Part shown: piece after piece, positions 1 through 9,563 of the stretch
Layout of the letters: each line of letters opens with the position of its first letter
How positions within the stretch are numbered: position 1 is the stretch's first letter
Origin: Pontibacterium granulatum
Lineage (GTDB): Bacteria > Pseudomonadota > Gammaproteobacteria > Pseudomonadales > Balneatricaceae
Reading direction: 5' to 3'
Assembly (NCBI RefSeq): GCF_029961155.1
Contig: NZ_JASBRH010000012.1
Span: forward strand, 1-64,000
DNA: 64,000 bases
Position numbers and translations under genes: made by a program
The notes under the pieces: model-generated
The model's input: the letters and a program-made list of their open reading frames with translations, nothing else
Database searches by the model: none
Told to the model about the DNA's origin: nothing

Positions 1-97
1 GATCAACCCAATCGCGATGGAAGAAGGTCTGCGCTTCGCTATCCGTGAAGGTGGTCGTACCGTAGGTGCAGGTGTTGTATCTAAGATCATCGAGTAA
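1..97 (+). CDS. tuf: Elongation factor Tu, C-terminal fragment (cut by window edge)
   Basis: The first bases encode the last 31 residues of EF-Tu ([20 protein letters not shown], then [11 protein letters not shown] and stop), the conserved end of beta-barrel domain 3. EF-Tu carries aminoacyl-tRNA to the ribosome as a GTP complex. Its position just before rpsJ matches the usual rpsL-rpsG-fusA-tuf order, so a canonical fusA probably lies just outside the window. A strong terminator follows, so rpsJ is not simply co-transcribed with it. Identification is secure although most of the gene is missing. Confidence 0.95.
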   Translation, partial: INPIAMEEGLRFAIREGGRTVGAGVVSKIIE

Positions 98-111
98 TTC
101 TCTCTGATCTG

Positions 112-143
112 AAAAAAGGCTCCCATACGGGAGCCTTTTTTTT
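112..143 (+). terminator. Rho-independent terminator after tuf
   Basis: A GGCTCCC / GGGAGCC stem with an ATAC loop is flanked by an A-run and followed by eight T residues. This is a textbook intrinsic terminator 15 bases after the tuf stop. Confidence 0.93.
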
Positions 144-158
144 GGTTAAAAAATAGAC

Positions 159-187
159 TTGACCGTATATGCATATGCAAGTAGTAT
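159..187 (+). promoter_or_regulatory. Likely sigma-70 promoter of the S10 operon
   Basis: TTGACC (159-164) and TAGTAT (182-187) are separated by 17 bases, close to the sigma-70 consensus. It lies right after the tuf terminator and about 70 bases before rpsJ, where the S10 operon promoter is expected. Confidence 0.7.
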
Positions 188-193
188 TTGCGT

Positions 194-210
194 CCCCTAC
201 ACCGTAGGGG
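194..210 (+). promoter_or_regulatory. Short hairpin at the start of the S10 leader
   Basis: CCCCTAC / GTAGGGG form a perfect 7-bp stem with a 3-base loop, starting at about the expected +1 of the S10 transcript. In E. coli the S10 leader carries L4-dependent control, but this leader is much shorter (about 60 nt) and its fold is different. A regulatory role is only a guess. Confidence 0.4.
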
Positions 211-256
211 TGGTCGGCATATGCCGTAATATAATTCGTTAGGAATTGTGATCGAA

Positions 257-568
257 ATGCAGAATCAGAAAATTCGTATTCGTCTGAAAGCCTTTGATCA
301 TCGCCTGATTGACTCCTCTGCGCAGGAAATCGTAGATACTGCGAAGCGCACAGGTGCTCAGGTGCGTGGCCCGATCCCACTTCCAACCCGTAAAGAGCGC
401 TACACAGTGCTGGTTTCTCCTCACGTGAACAAAGATGCACGTGACCAGTATGAAATCCGTACTCACAAGCGTGTTCTGGACATCGTTGAGCCAACTGAGA
501 AAACAGTTGACGCACTGATGAAGCTGGATCTTGCAGCGGGTGTAGAAGTGCAGATCAGCCTCGGCTAA
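257..568 (+). CDS. rpsJ: 30S ribosomal protein S10 (NusE)
   Basis: S10 is a 30S head protein and, as NusE, part of the antitermination complex. The product is 103 residues, the family length, starting [19 protein letters not shown] and ending VEVQISLG. An in-frame GTG at 248 would add three residues, but it sits only two bases from the AGGAA ribosome-binding site. The ATG at 257 matches the conserved start and is better spaced. It is the first gene of the S10 operon; 123 bases separate it from rplC. Confidence 0.97.
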   Translation: MQNQKIRIRLKAFDHRLIDSSAQEIVDTAKRTGAQVRGPIPLPTRKERYTVLVSPHVNKDARDQYEIRTHKRVLDIVEPTEKTVDALMKLDLAAGVEVQISLG

Positions 569-691
569 TCAAAAAAGGCACTGCGCAGATTTAATTTATT
601 AATGAAGCGCTTTTTTAGTGTGGAATGCTCTGGAAAGGGCAGCCGTAGTGGGTAACAGCCCCGTACACAACTGGCAAGAGGTTTTAAGAAA

Positions 692-1330
692 ATGTCTGTA
701 GGTCTTATCGGACGTAAAGCGGGTATGACACGCATCTTCACTGAAGATGGTCAGTCCGTGCCAGTCACCGTCATCGAAGTGGAACCGAACCGTATCACTG
801 CTGTGAAAGCAGAAGATACCGACGGCTACGCAGCGATTCAGGTTACTACTGGCTCTAAGAAGGCGAACCGCCTGTCTAAGCCAGAAGCGGGTAACTTCGC
901 AAAAGCTGGTGTAGAAGCAGGTCGTGGTTTGTGGGAGTTCCGCCTGTCAGGTGGCGAAGAAGTCAACGTTGGCGATGAGCTGACTGTTGCGCGCTTCGAA
1001 GCAGGTCAGAAAGTAGACGTTACTGGTCAGTCTAAAGGTAAAGGTTTCCAGGGTGGTGTTAAGCGCTGGAACTTCTCTACCCAGGACGCGACTCACGGTA
1101 ACTCTCTGTCTCACCGTGCTCCGGGTTCTATTGGTCAGTGTCAGACTCCTGGCCGCGTGTGGAAAGGCAAGAAGATGGCAGGTCACATGGGTGCTGCACA
1201 GGTAACTGTTCAGACTCTGGAAGTCGTTCGCGTTGACGCAGAACGTAACCTGCTGTTGATCAAAGGTGCTGTTCCGGGCGCAACCGGCGGTGACGTAATC
1301 GTTAAACCGGCTGTTAAAGTCGGCGCCTAA
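692..1330 (+). CDS. rplC: 50S ribosomal protein L3
   Basis: L3 binds 23S rRNA early in assembly and reaches the peptidyl transferase centre. The 212-residue product opens [20 protein letters not shown] and has the central [15 protein letters not shown] and THGNSLSHR stretches. The IGQCQTPG loop holds the glutamine that PrmB methylates in E. coli. Second gene of the S10 operon, 11 bases before rplD. Confidence 0.98.
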   Translation: MSVGLIGRKAGMTRIFTEDGQSVPVTVIEVEPNRITAVKAEDTDGYAAIQVTTGSKKANRLSKPEAGNFAKAGVEAGRGLWEFRLSGGEEVNVGDELTVARFEAGQKVDVTGQSKGKGFQGGVKRWNFSTQDATHGNSLSHRAPGSIGQCQTPGRVWKGKKMAGHMGAAQVTVQTLEVVRVDAERNLLLIKGAVPGATGGDVIVKPAVKVGA

Positions 1331-1341
1331 GGGGGTTTGAA

Positions 1342-1947
1342 ATGAATCTGAATTTGGCTGGAGCTAACGGTTCGGTAGAAGTTTCCGACCTGGCTTTTGG
1401 TAAAGAATTCAACGAAGCGCTGGTGCACCAGGTTGTGACTGCATACCTGGCTGGCGCTCGTCAGGGTACTAAAGCCCAGAAAAACCGCTCTGCGGTATCT
1501 GGTGGTGGTGCAAAGCCTTGGCGTCAGAAGGGCACTGGTCGTGCTCGTGCGGGTACTTCCCGTTCTCCAATCTGGCGTTCTGGTGGCGTAACTTTCGCTG
1601 CACAGCCACGTGACCACGCTCAGAAAGTAAACAAGAAAATGTACCGCGCTGCTATGCGTTGCATCTTCTCTGAGCTGGTTCGTCAGGACCGCCTGGTGGT
1701 AGTAGAAGATTTCGCTCTGGAATCTCCTAAAACTAAACAGTTTGTAGCTAAGCTGAACGAGCTTGAGCTGTCTAACGTACTGCTGATCACTGAAGACGTA
1801 GAACAGAATCTGTACCTGGCTGCGCGCAACGTACCTCACGTTGATGTGCGCGACGCTGCAGGTGTAGACCCAGTAAGCCTGGTCGGTTTCGACAAGGTGC
1901 TGGTAACTGTTGCTGCACTGAAGAAGGTTGAGGAGGTGCTCGCATGA
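1342..1947 (+). CDS. rplD: 50S ribosomal protein L4
   Basis: L4 lines the peptide exit tunnel; in E. coli, free L4 also represses the S10 operon. The product is 201 residues, the same as E. coli, with the extended tunnel loop recognisable as [19 protein letters not shown]. The stop overlaps the rplW start (ATGA), so the two are probably translationally coupled. Confidence 0.98.
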   Translation: MNLNLAGANGSVEVSDLAFGKEFNEALVHQVVTAYLAGARQGTKAQKNRSAVSGGGAKPWRQKGTGRARAGTSRSPIWRSGGVTFAAQPRDHAQKVNKKMYRAAMRCIFSELVRQDRLVVVEDFALESPKTKQFVAKLNELELSNVLLITEDVEQNLYLAARNVPHVDVRDAAGVDPVSLVGFDKVLVTVAALKKVEEVLA

Positions 1948-2240
1948 ACCAGGAACGCATCTTTAAAGTGCTGTTGGGTCCGCACATCTCTGAGAAGGCG
2001 ACCATCGTAGCTGAAGGTTCTCAGCAGGTGGTGTTCCGCGTTACTAAAGACGCTACCAAACCAGAAATCAAGAAAGCTGTTGAAGAGCTGTTTGACGTTA
2101 AAGTTTCCGGCGTCAACATCGTCAACGTTAAGGGCAAAACCAAGCGTACAGCGCGTGGTTTCGGCAAGCGCAACGACGTACGCAAAGCATACGTTTGCCT
2201 GGCTGACGGCTCTGAGATTGATTTCATCGGTGGCGAGTGA
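1944..2240 (+). CDS. rplW: 50S ribosomal protein L23
   Basis: L23 sits at the tunnel exit and docks SRP and trigger factor. The 98-residue product has the family start [20 protein letters not shown] and the basic loop [15 protein letters not shown]. Its ATG lies inside the rplD stop codon. Confidence 0.98.
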   Translation: MNQERIFKVLLGPHISEKATIVAEGSQQVVFRVTKDATKPEIKKAVEELFDVKVSGVNIVNVKGKTKRTARGFGKRNDVRKAYVCLADGSEIDFIGGE

Positions 2241-2255
2241 TTGGGGGTTTAGAAA

Positions 2256-3083
2256 ATGGCAGTGATTAAAACTAAGCCGACCTCTGCTGGACGTCGTCAC
2301 GTTGTTAAAGTAGTTGGTGCTGACCTGCACAAGGGTAAGCCACACGCTGCGCTGGTTGAGAAGAAATCCAAAACCGGCGGTCGTAACCACTACGGTCGTA
2401 TCACTACCCGTCACGTTGGTGGTGGTCACAAACAGCAGTACCGTGTTATCGACTTCCGTCGTAACAAGGACGATATCCCTGCAGTTGTTGAGCGTCTGGA
2501 ATACGATCCAAACCGTTCCGCACACATCGCTCTGCTGAAATATGCTGACGGTGAGCGTCGTTACATCATCGCACCTAAAGGTGTGGTGGCTGGTGCCAAG
2601 ATTTCTTCCGGTCAGGATACTGAAATCAAGCCAGGTAACTGCATGCCACTGCGCAACATCCCAGTAGGTTCTGTTGTGCACTGTATCGAGCTGAAACCTG
2701 GTAAGGGTGCTCAGATGGCTCGTTCCGCGGGTACTTCTGCTCAGCTGGTTGCGCGTGAAGGTGCATACGCGACTCTGCGTCTGCGTTCCGGCGAAATGCG
2801 CAAGGTACTGGTTGAATGTCGTGCGACTCTGGGTGAAGTAAGCAACTCTGAACACTCCCTGCGTCAGCTGGGTAAAGCTGGTGCTAAGCGCTGGCGTGGT
2901 GTTCGTCCAACCGTTCGCGGTGTTGCTATGAACCCGGTAGACCACCCACACGGTGGTGGTGAAGGTCGTACTTCCGGTGGTCGTCACCCAGTGACACCAT
3001 GGGGTGTGCCTACTAAGGGTCACAAGACTCGTAAGAACAAGCGTACCGATAAGCTGATCGTACGCCGTCGTCAAGCCAAATAA
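2256..3083 (+). CDS. rplB: 50S ribosomal protein L2
   Basis: L2 is needed for subunit joining and peptidyl transferase activity. The 275-residue product (E. coli 273) has the conserved C-terminal [20 protein letters not shown] motif with its key histidine, followed by the basic tail [16 protein letters not shown]. Confidence 0.98.
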   Translation: MAVIKTKPTSAGRRHVVKVVGADLHKGKPHAALVEKKSKTGGRNHYGRITTRHVGGGHKQQYRVIDFRRNKDDIPAVVERLEYDPNRSAHIALLKYADGERRYIIAPKGVVAGAKISSGQDTEIKPGNCMPLRNIPVGSVVHCIELKPGKGAQMARSAGTSAQLVAREGAYATLRLRSGEMRKVLVECRATLGEVSNSEHSLRQLGKAGAKRWRGVRPTVRGVAMNPVDHPHGGGEGRTSGGRHPVTPWGVPTKGHKTRKNKRTDKLIVRRRQAK

Positions 3084-3102
3084 TTAGGTTGAGGATACAG
3101 TT

Positions 3103-3378
3103 GTGCCACGTTCACTGAAGAAAGGTCCATTTATCGACCTTCACCTGCTGAAAAAGGTAGAGGCTGCAATTGAGAGCAACGACCGTCGTCCGATTAAGAC
3201 TTGGTCTCGTCGCTCTACCGTCTTCCCGAACTTTGTCGGTTTGACGATTGCAGTACACAACGGTCGCCAGCACGTTCCAGTGTACATCACTGAGGACATG
3301 GTCGGTCATAAACTGGGCGAGTTCGCTGCTACACGTACTTACCGTGGCCACGCAGCGGATAAGAAAGCCAAGCGATAA
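3103..3378 (+). CDS. rpsS: 30S ribosomal protein S19
   Basis: S19 binds 16S rRNA in the head near the decoding site together with S13. The product is 91 residues starting [19 protein letters not shown] after a GTG initiator at 3103, preceded by TTGAGGA. The [13 protein letters not shown] tail is typical. The GTG start is the only one that preserves the conserved N-terminus. Confidence 0.97.
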   Translation: MPRSLKKGPFIDLHLLKKVEAAIESNDRRPIKTWSRRSTVFPNFVGLTIAVHNGRQHVPVYITEDMVGHKLGEFAATRTYRGHAADKKAKR

Positions 3379-3388
3379 GAGGAGTTAG

Positions 3389-3721
3389 ATGATGGAAGTT
3401 GCCGCTAAATTAAAAGGCGCCCGCATCTCCGCTCAGAAAGCCCGTCTGGTAGCAGACCAGATCCGTGGCAAGTCTGTCGGTGAAGCTCTGGACATCCTGG
3501 CGTACAGCCCGAAAAAAGGTGCGGCGCTTGTCAAGAAAGTACTGGAGTCTGCGATTGCAAACGCAGAACACAACGAAGGTGCTGACATCGACGAGCTGCG
3601 CGTTTCTACTATCTTCGTTGACGAAGGTATGACTATGAAACGCATCAAGCCGCGTGCAAAGGGTCGCGCAGATCGTATTCTGAAGCGTTCCTGCCACATC
3701 ACCGTAAAAGTGGCTGACTAA
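3389..3721 (+). CDS. rplV: 50S ribosomal protein L22
   Basis: L22 lines the exit tunnel constriction with L4. The 110-residue product starts (M)[20 protein letters not shown] and contains the tunnel-hairpin region [20 protein letters not shown]. Two adjacent ATGs (3389 and 3392) follow the GAGGAG ribosome-binding site; either could be used. Confidence 0.97.
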   Translation: MMEVAAKLKGARISAQKARLVADQIRGKSVGEALDILAYSPKKGAALVKKVLESAIANAEHNEGADIDELRVSTIFVDEGMTMKRIKPRAKGRADRILKRSCHITVKVAD

Positions 3722-3743
3722 GCGACTGCTAGGAGAGTTTGTT

Positions 3744-4424
3744 ATGGGTCAGAAAGTACATCCGACCGGTATCCGACTTGGTGTCGTGAAAGACCACACT
3801 TCTGTGTGGTACGCGGACAAGTCAGAATACGCAAGCAAGCTGCTGAATGACCTCGAGGTACGTGCGTACCTGGAGAAGCAGCTGGAAAAAGCATCTGTAA
3901 GTCGCATCGAAATCGAGCGTCCTGCACAGAATGCTAAGATCACCATTCACACCGCTCGTCCGGGCATCGTGATTGGTAAGAAAGGTGAAGATGTGGAGAA
4001 GCTGCGTAACGCTGTTTCTCAGATGATGGGCGTGCCTGTTCACATCAACATCGAAGAAGTTCGCAAACCTGAACTGGACGGCAAACTGGTAGCGCAGAGC
4101 GTTGCTAGCCAGCTGGAACGTCGTGTTATGTTCCGTCGCGCTATGAAGCGTGCGGTACAGAACGCTATGCGTCTGGGTGCTAAAGGCATCAAGATCCAGG
4201 TTAGCGGTCGTCTGGGTGGCGCTGAGATCGCGCGTACTGAGTGGTATCGTGAAGGCCGTGTGCCGCTGCACACTCTGCGTGCTGACATCGATTACGCTAC
4301 TTACGAAGCGCACACCACATACGGTGTGATCGGCGTTAAAGTCTGGATCTTCAAGGGTGAGGTTCTCGGTGGTATCGAACAGGTACGCGCTGAGAAGAAA
4401 GCACCTAAGAAGAAAGGTAAGTGA
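3744..4424 (+). CDS. rpsC: 30S ribosomal protein S3
   Basis: S3 forms the mRNA entry channel and contributes helicase activity. The 226-residue product (E. coli 233) starts [20 protein letters not shown] and carries the KH-domain signature [16 protein letters not shown] near residues 73-88. It ends in a lysine-rich tail. Confidence 0.98.
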   Translation: MGQKVHPTGIRLGVVKDHTSVWYADKSEYASKLLNDLEVRAYLEKQLEKASVSRIEIERPAQNAKITIHTARPGIVIGKKGEDVEKLRNAVSQMMGVPVHINIEEVRKPELDGKLVAQSVASQLERRVMFRRAMKRAVQNAMRLGAKGIKIQVSGRLGGAEIARTEWYREGRVPLHTLRADIDYATYEAHTTYGVIGVKVWIFKGEVLGGIEQVRAEKKAPKKKGK

Positions 4425-4435
4425 GGTAGACGTCG

Positions 4436-4849
4436 ATGCTGCAACCTAAACGACTGAAATACCGTAAGGTAATGAAGGGCCGCAACCGCGGTCTGGCTCA
4501 GCGCGGTAGCAAAGTAAGCTTTGGCGAATTTGGTCTGAAAGCTACTAGCCGTGGTCGCATCACTTCCCGTCAGATCGAGGCGGCTCGTCGTACCATGACA
4601 CGTCACGTGAAACGTGGTGGTAAGATCTGGATCCGCGTATTCCCTGACAAGCCAATTACCGGCAAGCCTCTTGAGGTTCGTATGGGTAAAGGTAAGGGTA
4701 GCGTTGAGTACTGGGTAGCTCCAATTCAGCCAGGTCGTATCCTGTTTGAAATGAGCGGTGTACCTGAAGAGCTGGCATCCGAGGCATTTGGCCTGGCTGC
4801 TGCTAAGCTGCCTGTTTCTACAACTGTTGTTAAGCGTACGGTGATGTGA
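4436..4849 (+). CDS. rplP: 50S ribosomal protein L16
   Basis: L16 contacts tRNA at the A site and is a late assembly protein. The product is 137 residues starting [20 protein letters not shown], with the conserved GRAxF-type region [20 protein letters not shown]. The TGA overlaps the rpmC ATG (TGATG). Confidence 0.98.
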   Translation: MLQPKRLKYRKVMKGRNRGLAQRGSKVSFGEFGLKATSRGRITSRQIEAARRTMTRHVKRGGKIWIRVFPDKPITGKPLEVRMGKGKGSVEYWVAPIQPGRILFEMSGVPEELASEAFGLAAAKLPVSTTVVKRTVM

Positions 4850-5040
4850 TGAAAGCGAACGAACTACGTGAGAAGTCCGTTGATGAGCTTCAGCAGGAAC
4901 TGTTGGGTCTTCTGAAAGAGCAGTTTAACCTGCGCATGCAGAAAACCACCGGTCAGCTGGCACAGAATCACCTGTTGGGCCAGGTTCGTCGCGACATCGC
5001 TCGCGTGAAAACTGTACTCAACGAAAAGGCAGGTAACTAA
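4849..5040 (+). CDS. rpmC: 50S ribosomal protein L29
   Basis: L29 sits beside L23 at the tunnel exit. The 63-residue product [20 protein letters not shown] matches the E. coli length exactly. A GTG three bases upstream is in frame, but the ATG at 4849, overlapping the rplP stop, gives the conserved N-terminus and a coupled start. Confidence 0.96.
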   Translation: MKANELREKSVDELQQELLGLLKEQFNLRMQKTTGQLAQNHLLGQVRRDIARVKTVLNEKAGN

Positions 5041-5042
5041 GA

Positions 5043-5306
5043 ATGAGCGCAGAAAAACGTACTCGTACTGTTACTGGCCGTGTTGTCAGTGACAAGATGG
5101 ATAAAACCATCACAGTTCTGGTTGAGCGTAAAGAGAAGCATCCGATTTACGGAAAATTCATGAAACGCTCCACCAAACTGCACGCTCACGATGAGAAGAA
5201 TGAGTGTCAGCAGGGCGATCTGGTAACCATCGCGGAAACCCGTCCTCACTCCAAGTCTAAAACTTGGGCACTGGTTCGTATTGAAGAGCGCGCAGCGAAG
5301 GTGTAA
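5043..5306 (+). CDS. rpsQ: 30S ribosomal protein S17
   Basis: S17 is a primary 16S rRNA-binding OB-fold protein. The 87-residue product contains [20 protein letters not shown] and the [18 protein letters not shown] motif. It is the last gene of the S10 operon by the usual order; a hairpin and 74-base gap follow before rplN. Confidence 0.97.
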   Translation: MSAEKRTRTVTGRVVSDKMDKTITVLVERKEKHPIYGKFMKRSTKLHAHDEKNECQQGDLVTIAETRPHSKSKTWALVRIEERAAKV

Positions 5307-5332
5307 TATACGCACCCTCGCTCCAATTGTCG

Positions 5333-5354
5333 GCCCGTCGTTTTGACGGCGGGC
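5333..5354 (+). promoter_or_regulatory. Hairpin between rpsQ (S10 operon) and rplN (spc operon)
   Basis: GCCCGTCGT / ACGGCGGGC pair over 9 bp (one wobble) with a TTTG loop. No T-run follows, so it is not a classic terminator. It marks the S10/spc boundary and could be a processing or pausing site. Confidence 0.45.
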
Positions 5355-5380
5355 TCAACACAGAGTTTGTGGAGTAGACC

Positions 5381-5749
5381 ATGATTCAGACTGAATCTAT
5401 GCTTGACGTCGCTGATAACAGCGGTGCTAAGCGTGTACAGTGCATTAAGGTCCTGGGCGGTTCTCACCGTCGTTACGCAAGCGTCGGTGACATCATTAAA
5501 GTTACCGTCAAGGAAGCAATTCCGCGTGGCAAAGTGAAAAAAGGTCAGGTCCTGAAGGCTGTTGTGGTACGTACCCGTAAGGGTGTTCGTCGTCCAGATG
5601 GCTCAGTAATCCGCTTTGATACTAACTCAGCGGTTCTGCTGAACGCTAACGACGCACCAATCGGTACTCGTATCTTTGGCCCAGTAACGCGTGAGCTTCG
5701 TTCCGAGAAGTTCATGAAAATCGTTTCCCTGGCGCCTGAAGTGCTGTAA
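5381..5749 (+). CDS. rplN: 50S ribosomal protein L14
   Basis: L14 lies on the intersubunit face and binds the silencing factor RsfS. The 122-residue product starts [20 protein letters not shown], a highly conserved N-terminus, and ends [17 protein letters not shown]-like site precedes the ATG. First gene of the spc operon. Confidence 0.98.
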   Translation: MIQTESMLDVADNSGAKRVQCIKVLGGSHRRYASVGDIIKVTVKEAIPRGKVKKGQVLKAVVVRTRKGVRRPDGSVIRFDTNSAVLLNANDAPIGTRIFGPVTRELRSEKFMKIVSLAPEVL

Positions 5750-5751
5750 AG

Positions 5752-5773
5752 ATCAAACTCCGAGAAGTTTGAT
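5752..5773 (+). promoter_or_regulatory. Hairpin downstream of rplN
   Basis: ATCAAACT and AGTTTGAT form a perfect 8-bp stem with a 6-base loop immediately after the rplN stop. It is the first of two tandem hairpins in this gap. Confidence 0.4.
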
Positions 5774-5779
5774 TTATGT

Positions 5780-5815
5780 AAAAACGCTAACGCCGTAAGG
5801 CGTTGGCGTTTTTGA
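5780..5815 (+). terminator. Terminator-like attenuator inside the spc operon
   Basis: A 15-bp stem (one G-T wobble) with a GTAA loop, AAAAACGCTAACGCC against GGCGTTGGCGTTTTT, ends in a T-run. It has full intrinsic-terminator shape, yet it lies between two genes normally co-transcribed, so partial readthrough or attenuation is the likely role. Confidence 0.65.
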
Positions 5816-5845
5816 GCATGAGAAGGACGTAGGAAAGAGGTAATT

Positions 5846-6160
5846 ATGCGTAAAATTCGACGCGACGATGAAGTCATCGTTATCGCAGGTAAAGACAAGG
5901 GCAAGCGTGGCAAAGTCATGCGTGTCCTGGATAACGACAAAGTTGTCGTTTCCGGCATCAACATGGTGAAAAAGCACACCAAGCCTAACCCGATGCTGGG
6001 TAAAGCAGGTGGCATCGTAGAGAAAGAAGCTGCTCTGGCTGTATCCAACGTTGCTATCTTCAACCCACAGTCCGGCAAGGGCGACCGTGTTGGCTTCAAG
6101 CTTCTTGAAGACGGCTCTAAGGTTCGCATCTTCAAGTCCACCGGCGAAGTGATCAGCTAA
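5846..6160 (+). CDS. rplX: 50S ribosomal protein L24
   Basis: L24 is one of the two assembly initiators of the 50S subunit. The 104-residue product has the KOW motif region [20 protein letters not shown] near its N-terminus. A GGAAAGAGG ribosome-binding region precedes the start. It follows the attenuator-like hairpin in the rplN-rplX gap. Confidence 0.97.
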   Translation: MRKIRRDDEVIVIAGKDKGKRGKVMRVLDNDKVVVSGINMVKKHTKPNPMLGKAGGIVEKEAALAVSNVAIFNPQSGKGDRVGFKLLEDGSKVRIFKSTGEVIS

Positions 6161-6172
6161 GGGGTTGATGAT

Positions 6173-6712
6173 ATGTCTCGATTGAAAGCGCTTTATAAAG
6201 AATCTGTTCAGCAGCAGCTGAAAGATGACCTGAACAGCCCTAACATCATGGCTGTGCCTCGTCTCACCAAAATCACTCTGAACATGGGTGTGGGTGAAGC
6301 ACTGGGCGACAAAAAACTGCTGGAAAACGCAGTTGCAGACATGACTAAGATCGCTGGTCAGAAGCCAGTTGTAACTCTGGCACGTAAATCCATCGCGGGC
6401 TTCAAAGTTCGTGAAGGTTGGCCGATCGGTTGTAAAGTTACCCTGCGTGGCGACCGTATGTGGGAATTCCTGGATCGTCTGGTAGACATCTCCATCCCGC
6501 GTATCCGTGACTTCCGTGGTCTGAACCCTAAGTCATTCGACGGCCGCGGTAACTACAGCATGGGTGTTAAAGAGCAGATCATCTTCCCTGAGATCGATTA
6601 CGACAAGGTAGATAAACTGCGTGGTATGGATATTACCGTTACCACCACTGCTCAGAACAATGACGAGGGTCGTGCCCTGCTGGCTGCCCTGGGCTTCCCA
6701 TTCAAGAAGTGA
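6173..6712 (+). CDS. rplE: 50S ribosomal protein L5
   Basis: L5 binds 5S rRNA and contacts P-site tRNA. The product is 179 residues, as in E. coli, with the conserved [20 protein letters not shown] and [18 protein letters not shown] segments. In E. coli the S8 repressor site overlaps the start of this gene; I did not identify it with confidence here. Confidence 0.98.
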   Translation: MSRLKALYKESVQQQLKDDLNSPNIMAVPRLTKITLNMGVGEALGDKKLLENAVADMTKIAGQKPVVTLARKSIAGFKVREGWPIGCKVTLRGDRMWEFLDRLVDISIPRIRDFRGLNPKSFDGRGNYSMGVKEQIIFPEIDYDKVDKLRGMDITVTTTAQNNDEGRALLAALGFPFKK

Positions 6713-6724
6713 TAGGGGTTTATC

Positions 6725-7030
6725 ATGGCTAAAGAATCTATGAAGGCACGCGAAGTTAAGCGTGCAAAAGCAGTTGCTAAGTACGCTGAAAAGCGTGCTG
6801 CACTGAAAGCAATTATCCTGAGCGCGTCTGCATCTGAAGATGAGCGCTGGGATGCACAGGTTGCGTTGCAGAAATTGCCACGTGACGCTAGCCCGGTTCG
6901 CCGTCAGCGCCGCTGTCAGGTTACAGGTCGTCCACACGCGGTTTACCGCAAGTTTGGCCTGTGCCGTAACCAGCTGCGTGAAGCCGCTATGCGCGGTGAC
7001 GTACCGGGTCTGAAGAAGGCTTCCTGGTAG
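6725..7030 (+). CDS. rpsN: 30S ribosomal protein S14 (zinc-free form)
   Basis: S14 is a head protein that binds late. The 101-residue product is the long form: it lacks the CxxC...CxxC zinc ribbon of the short paralogue and ends [20 protein letters not shown]. It starts [17 protein letters not shown]. Confidence 0.97.
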   Translation: MAKESMKAREVKRAKAVAKYAEKRAALKAIILSASASEDERWDAQVALQKLPRDASPVRRQRRCQVTGRPHAVYRKFGLCRNQLREAAMRGDVPGLKKASW

Positions 7031-7051
7031 TCCCCAGGTAGTCCCATGGTA

Positions 7052-7089
7052 AGCGCGACGGACTGGGCCTGAGGCTACCGCGTCGCGCT
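7052..7089 (+). promoter_or_regulatory. Hairpin in the rpsN-rpsH gap
   Basis: AGCGCGACG (7052-7060) and CGTCGCGCT (7081-7089) form a perfect 9-bp stem with a 20-base loop, just before the rpsH ribosome-binding site. Its role is unknown; a translational or processing element is possible. Confidence 0.4.
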
Positions 7090-7111
7090 GCACAACGAGG
7101 AAGTAAAAAGC

Positions 7112-7504
7112 ATGAGCATGCAAGATACACTGGCGGATATGTTCACCCGTATCCGTAACGGTCACATGGCTGAAAAGCAGGCCGTATCCATGCCGTCTTC
7201 CAAAATGAAGGTTTCTGTCGCTAAGGTTCTGGAATCTGAAGGTTACATCTCCGGCTACTCCGTAGAAGAAGGTGTAAAACCAGTTCTGACCATCGACCTG
7301 AAATACTTCGAAGGTAAGGCGGTTATCGAAGAGATCAAACGTGTAAGCCGTCCAGGTCTGCGTATCTACAAAGGCGCTGGTGAGCTGCCTAAAGTAGCAG
7401 GCGGTCTGGGTGTTGCGATCATCTCTACGAGCAAAGGTGTCATGACTGATCGCGCAGCACGTTCTGCGGGTGTCGGTGGCGAAGTAGTCTGCACGGTATT
7501 CTAA
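7112..7504 (+). CDS. rpsH: 30S ribosomal protein S8
   Basis: S8 binds helix 21 of 16S rRNA and is the known spc-operon repressor in E. coli. The 130-residue product has [20 protein letters not shown] at the start and the C-terminal signature [20 protein letters not shown]. Confidence 0.98.
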   Translation: MSMQDTLADMFTRIRNGHMAEKQAVSMPSSKMKVSVAKVLESEGYISGYSVEEGVKPVLTIDLKYFEGKAVIEEIKRVSRPGLRIYKGAGELPKVAGGLGVAIISTSKGVMTDRAARSAGVGGEVVCTVF

Positions 7505-7515
7505 GAGGTTATCCA

Positions 7516-8049
7516 ATGTCTCGTATTGCGAAGAACCCTATTGCTGTACCGGCAGGTGTTGAGCTGAAAATCGACGGCCAGTCAGTTAATGTAAAAGGTA
7601 AAAACGGTCAGCTGAGCTTTGATGTTCACCCGTCCGTAGAGATCCAGCAGGGCGAAGCAGGCCTGACGTTTGCGGGCCGTGACGGCTCCAAGCAGGCGAC
7701 TGCTCTGGCAGGTACCAGCCGCGCACTGATCAACAACATGGTTGTTGGTGTAAGCGAAGGCTTCAAGAAAACTCTGCTGCTGCAGGGTGTTGGTTACCGT
7801 GCTGCTGTTAAAGGCAATGCACTGAACCTATCTCTGGGTTTCTCTCACCCAATCGATTATGAGCTGCCTGAAGGTGTCACAGCTGAAGTTCAGGGCCAGA
7901 CAACTGTAGTTATCAGTGGTAACGACAAGCAGGTTGTAGGTCAGGTTGCAGCTGAGGTGCGTGGCTTCCGTCCACCAGAGCCTTACAAAGGTAAAGGTGT
8001 TCGCTACGCTGATGAATATGTTCGCCGTAAAGAAGCGAAGAAAAAGTAA
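7516..8049 (+). CDS. rplF: 50S ribosomal protein L6
   Basis: L6 lies near the sarcin-ricin loop. The 177-residue product (E. coli 177) starts [20 protein letters not shown] and ends with the L6 signature [20 protein letters not shown]. Confidence 0.98.
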   Translation: MSRIAKNPIAVPAGVELKIDGQSVNVKGKNGQLSFDVHPSVEIQQGEAGLTFAGRDGSKQATALAGTSRALINNMVVGVSEGFKKTLLLQGVGYRAAVKGNALNLSLGFSHPIDYELPEGVTAEVQGQTTVVISGNDKQVVGQVAAEVRGFRPPEPYKGKGVRYADEYVRRKEAKKK

Positions 8050-8062
8050 GTAGGGCAGTATC

Positions 8063-8413
8063 ATGAACGCTAAGAAACAAGCTCGTATTCGTCGTGCGCG
8101 CCGTTCTCGCCTGAAAATGCGTGAGCTGGGTGCTGCGCGTCTGTGCGTTAACCGCACACCGCGTCACATCTACGCGCAGGTGATCTCTGCTGATGGTGGT
8201 ACCGTTGTTGCGGCTGCTTCCACCGTAGAAAAAGATCTGCGTGAATCCACTACCGGTAACGTTTCCGCTGCTCAGAAAGTGGGCGAGCTGATCGCTTCTC
8301 GTGCGAAAGAAGCCGGTGTTACTAAAGTTGCTTTTGACCGCTCTGGTTTCAAATACCATGGTCGTGTAAAAGCACTCGCTGACGCAGCCCGTGAAGGCGG
8401 CCTGGAATTCTAA
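8063..8413 (+). CDS. rplR: 50S ribosomal protein L18
   Basis: L18 binds 5S rRNA with L5. The 116-residue product has a basic N-terminal tail ([20 protein letters not shown]) and the C-terminal [20 protein letters not shown] signature. Confidence 0.98.
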   Translation: MNAKKQARIRRARRSRLKMRELGAARLCVNRTPRHIYAQVISADGGTVVAAASTVEKDLRESTTGNVSAAQKVGELIASRAKEAGVTKVAFDRSGFKYHGRVKALADAAREGGLEF

Positions 8414-8424
8414 AGGGGTCGAAA

Positions 8425-8925
8425 ATGGCAAATCACGAACAGAAAGACGGTGACCTGCAGGAAAAGCTGGTTCAGGTTAACCGTGTCGCTAAAGTGGTTA
8501 AGGGTGGCCGTATCTTCGGTTTCACCGCTCTGACTGTAGTTGGCGATGGTAACGGCCGCGTAGGTTTCGGTCGTGGTAAAGCGCGCGAAGTACCTGTTGC
8601 TATTCAGAAGGCAATGGATCAGGCGCGTCGTAACATGGTTCAGGTTGAACTGAACGGTGACACTCTGCAGTACCCTGTGAAAGCCCGTCACGGTGCTTCC
8701 AAGGTATACATGCAGCCTGCTTCCCAGGGTACTGGTGTAATCGCAGGTGGTGCAATGCGTTCCGTACTGGAACTGGCAGGTGTACACAACGTACTGGCGA
8801 AGTGCTACGGCTCTACTAACCCTGTAAACGTTGTTCGCGCGACCATTAAAGGTCTGGCGGAGATGCGTTCTCCAGAAGATGTAGCTGCTAAACGTGGCAA
8901 GTCTGTAGACGAAATCCTGGGGTAA
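8425..8925 (+). CDS. rpsE: 30S ribosomal protein S5
   Basis: S5 contributes to decoding fidelity and the mRNA entry channel. The 166-residue product has the dsRBD-like [20 protein letters not shown] signature and the [20 protein letters not shown] region. Confidence 0.98.
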   Translation: MANHEQKDGDLQEKLVQVNRVAKVVKGGRIFGFTALTVVGDGNGRVGFGRGKAREVPVAIQKAMDQARRNMVQVELNGDTLQYPVKARHGASKVYMQPASQGTGVIAGGAMRSVLELAGVHNVLAKCYGSTNPVNVVRATIKGLAEMRSPEDVAAKRGKSVDEILG

Positions 8926-8931
8926 TCGATA

Positions 8932-9114
8932 ATGGCTAAAACTGTAAAAGTTACTCTGGTACGTAGCCCTATCGGTATCCTGCCTAAGCACAAACTGTGC
9001 GTTAAGGGTCTGGGTCTGCGCCGTATTGGTCACACAGTGGAGCTGGAAGATACTCCGTCCGTGCGTGGCATGATCAACAAAGTCAACTACATGCTGAATG
9101 TAGAAGGCGAGTAA
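8932..9114 (+). CDS. rpmD: 50S ribosomal protein L30
   Basis: The 60-residue product [20 protein letters not shown] has the L30 core ([20 protein letters not shown]) and family length. It lies tightly between rpsE and rplO. Confidence 0.97.
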   Translation: MAKTVKVTLVRSPIGILPKHKLCVKGLGLRRIGHTVELEDTPSVRGMINKVNYMLNVEGE

Positions 9115-9128
9115 GGGGAGTTCGTCAC

Positions 9129-9563
9129 ATGCGTCTGAACACTCTGAGCCCGGGTGAAGGTTCCAAACACGCACCAAAACGCGTTGGTCGTGGTATTGGT
9201 TCCGGTCTGGGTAAGACTTGTGGCCGTGGTCACAAAGGTCAGAAATCCCGCTCCGGCGGTTCTGTAAAACCAGGTTTTGAAGGCGGTCAGATGCCGTTGC
9301 AGCGTCGTCTGCCAAAATTCGGTTTTATTTCCCGTAAAGCACGTTACGCTGCTGAGATTCGTCTGAACGAACTGGCATCTGTAAATGCTGACGTAATTGA
9401 TCTGGCTGCGCTGAAAGAAGCAGATATCATCAAGCAGGAAATCAAAGTTGCTAAGGTGATTCTGTCTGGCGAGATCAACAAAGCTGTCACCATCAAAGGT
9501 CTGAAAGTGACTAAAGGTGCACAGGCTGCAATCGAAGCTGCGGGCGGCAAAGTCGAGGCGTAA
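9129..9563 (+). CDS. rplO: 50S ribosomal protein L15
   Basis: L15 is a late assembly protein. The 144-residue product has the glycine- and basic-rich start [20 protein letters not shown] and [15 protein letters not shown]. Its TAA is directly followed by the secY ATG (TAAATG), suggesting coupling. Confidence 0.98.
   Translation: MRLNTLSPGEGSKHAPKRVGRGIGSGLGKTCGRGHKGQKSRSGGSVKPGFEGGQMPLQRRLPKFGFISRKARYAAEIRLNELASVNADVIDLAALKEADIIKQEIKVAKVILSGEINKAVTIKGLKVTKGAQAAIEAAGGKVEA

Noticed and set aside
569-691. Terminator or attenuator between rpsJ and rplC
   Set aside because: An A-run, a short GCGC and a T-run are present, but the stem does not pair well enough to call.
1836-3074. Long minus-strand open frame opposite rplD, rplW and rplB
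   Set aside because: Threonine-rich, low-complexity translation antisense to certain ribosomal genes; it arises from their biased codon use. The same holds for antisense frames opposite rpsN-rplE, rpsE, fusA, fdsB, fdsA and ileS.
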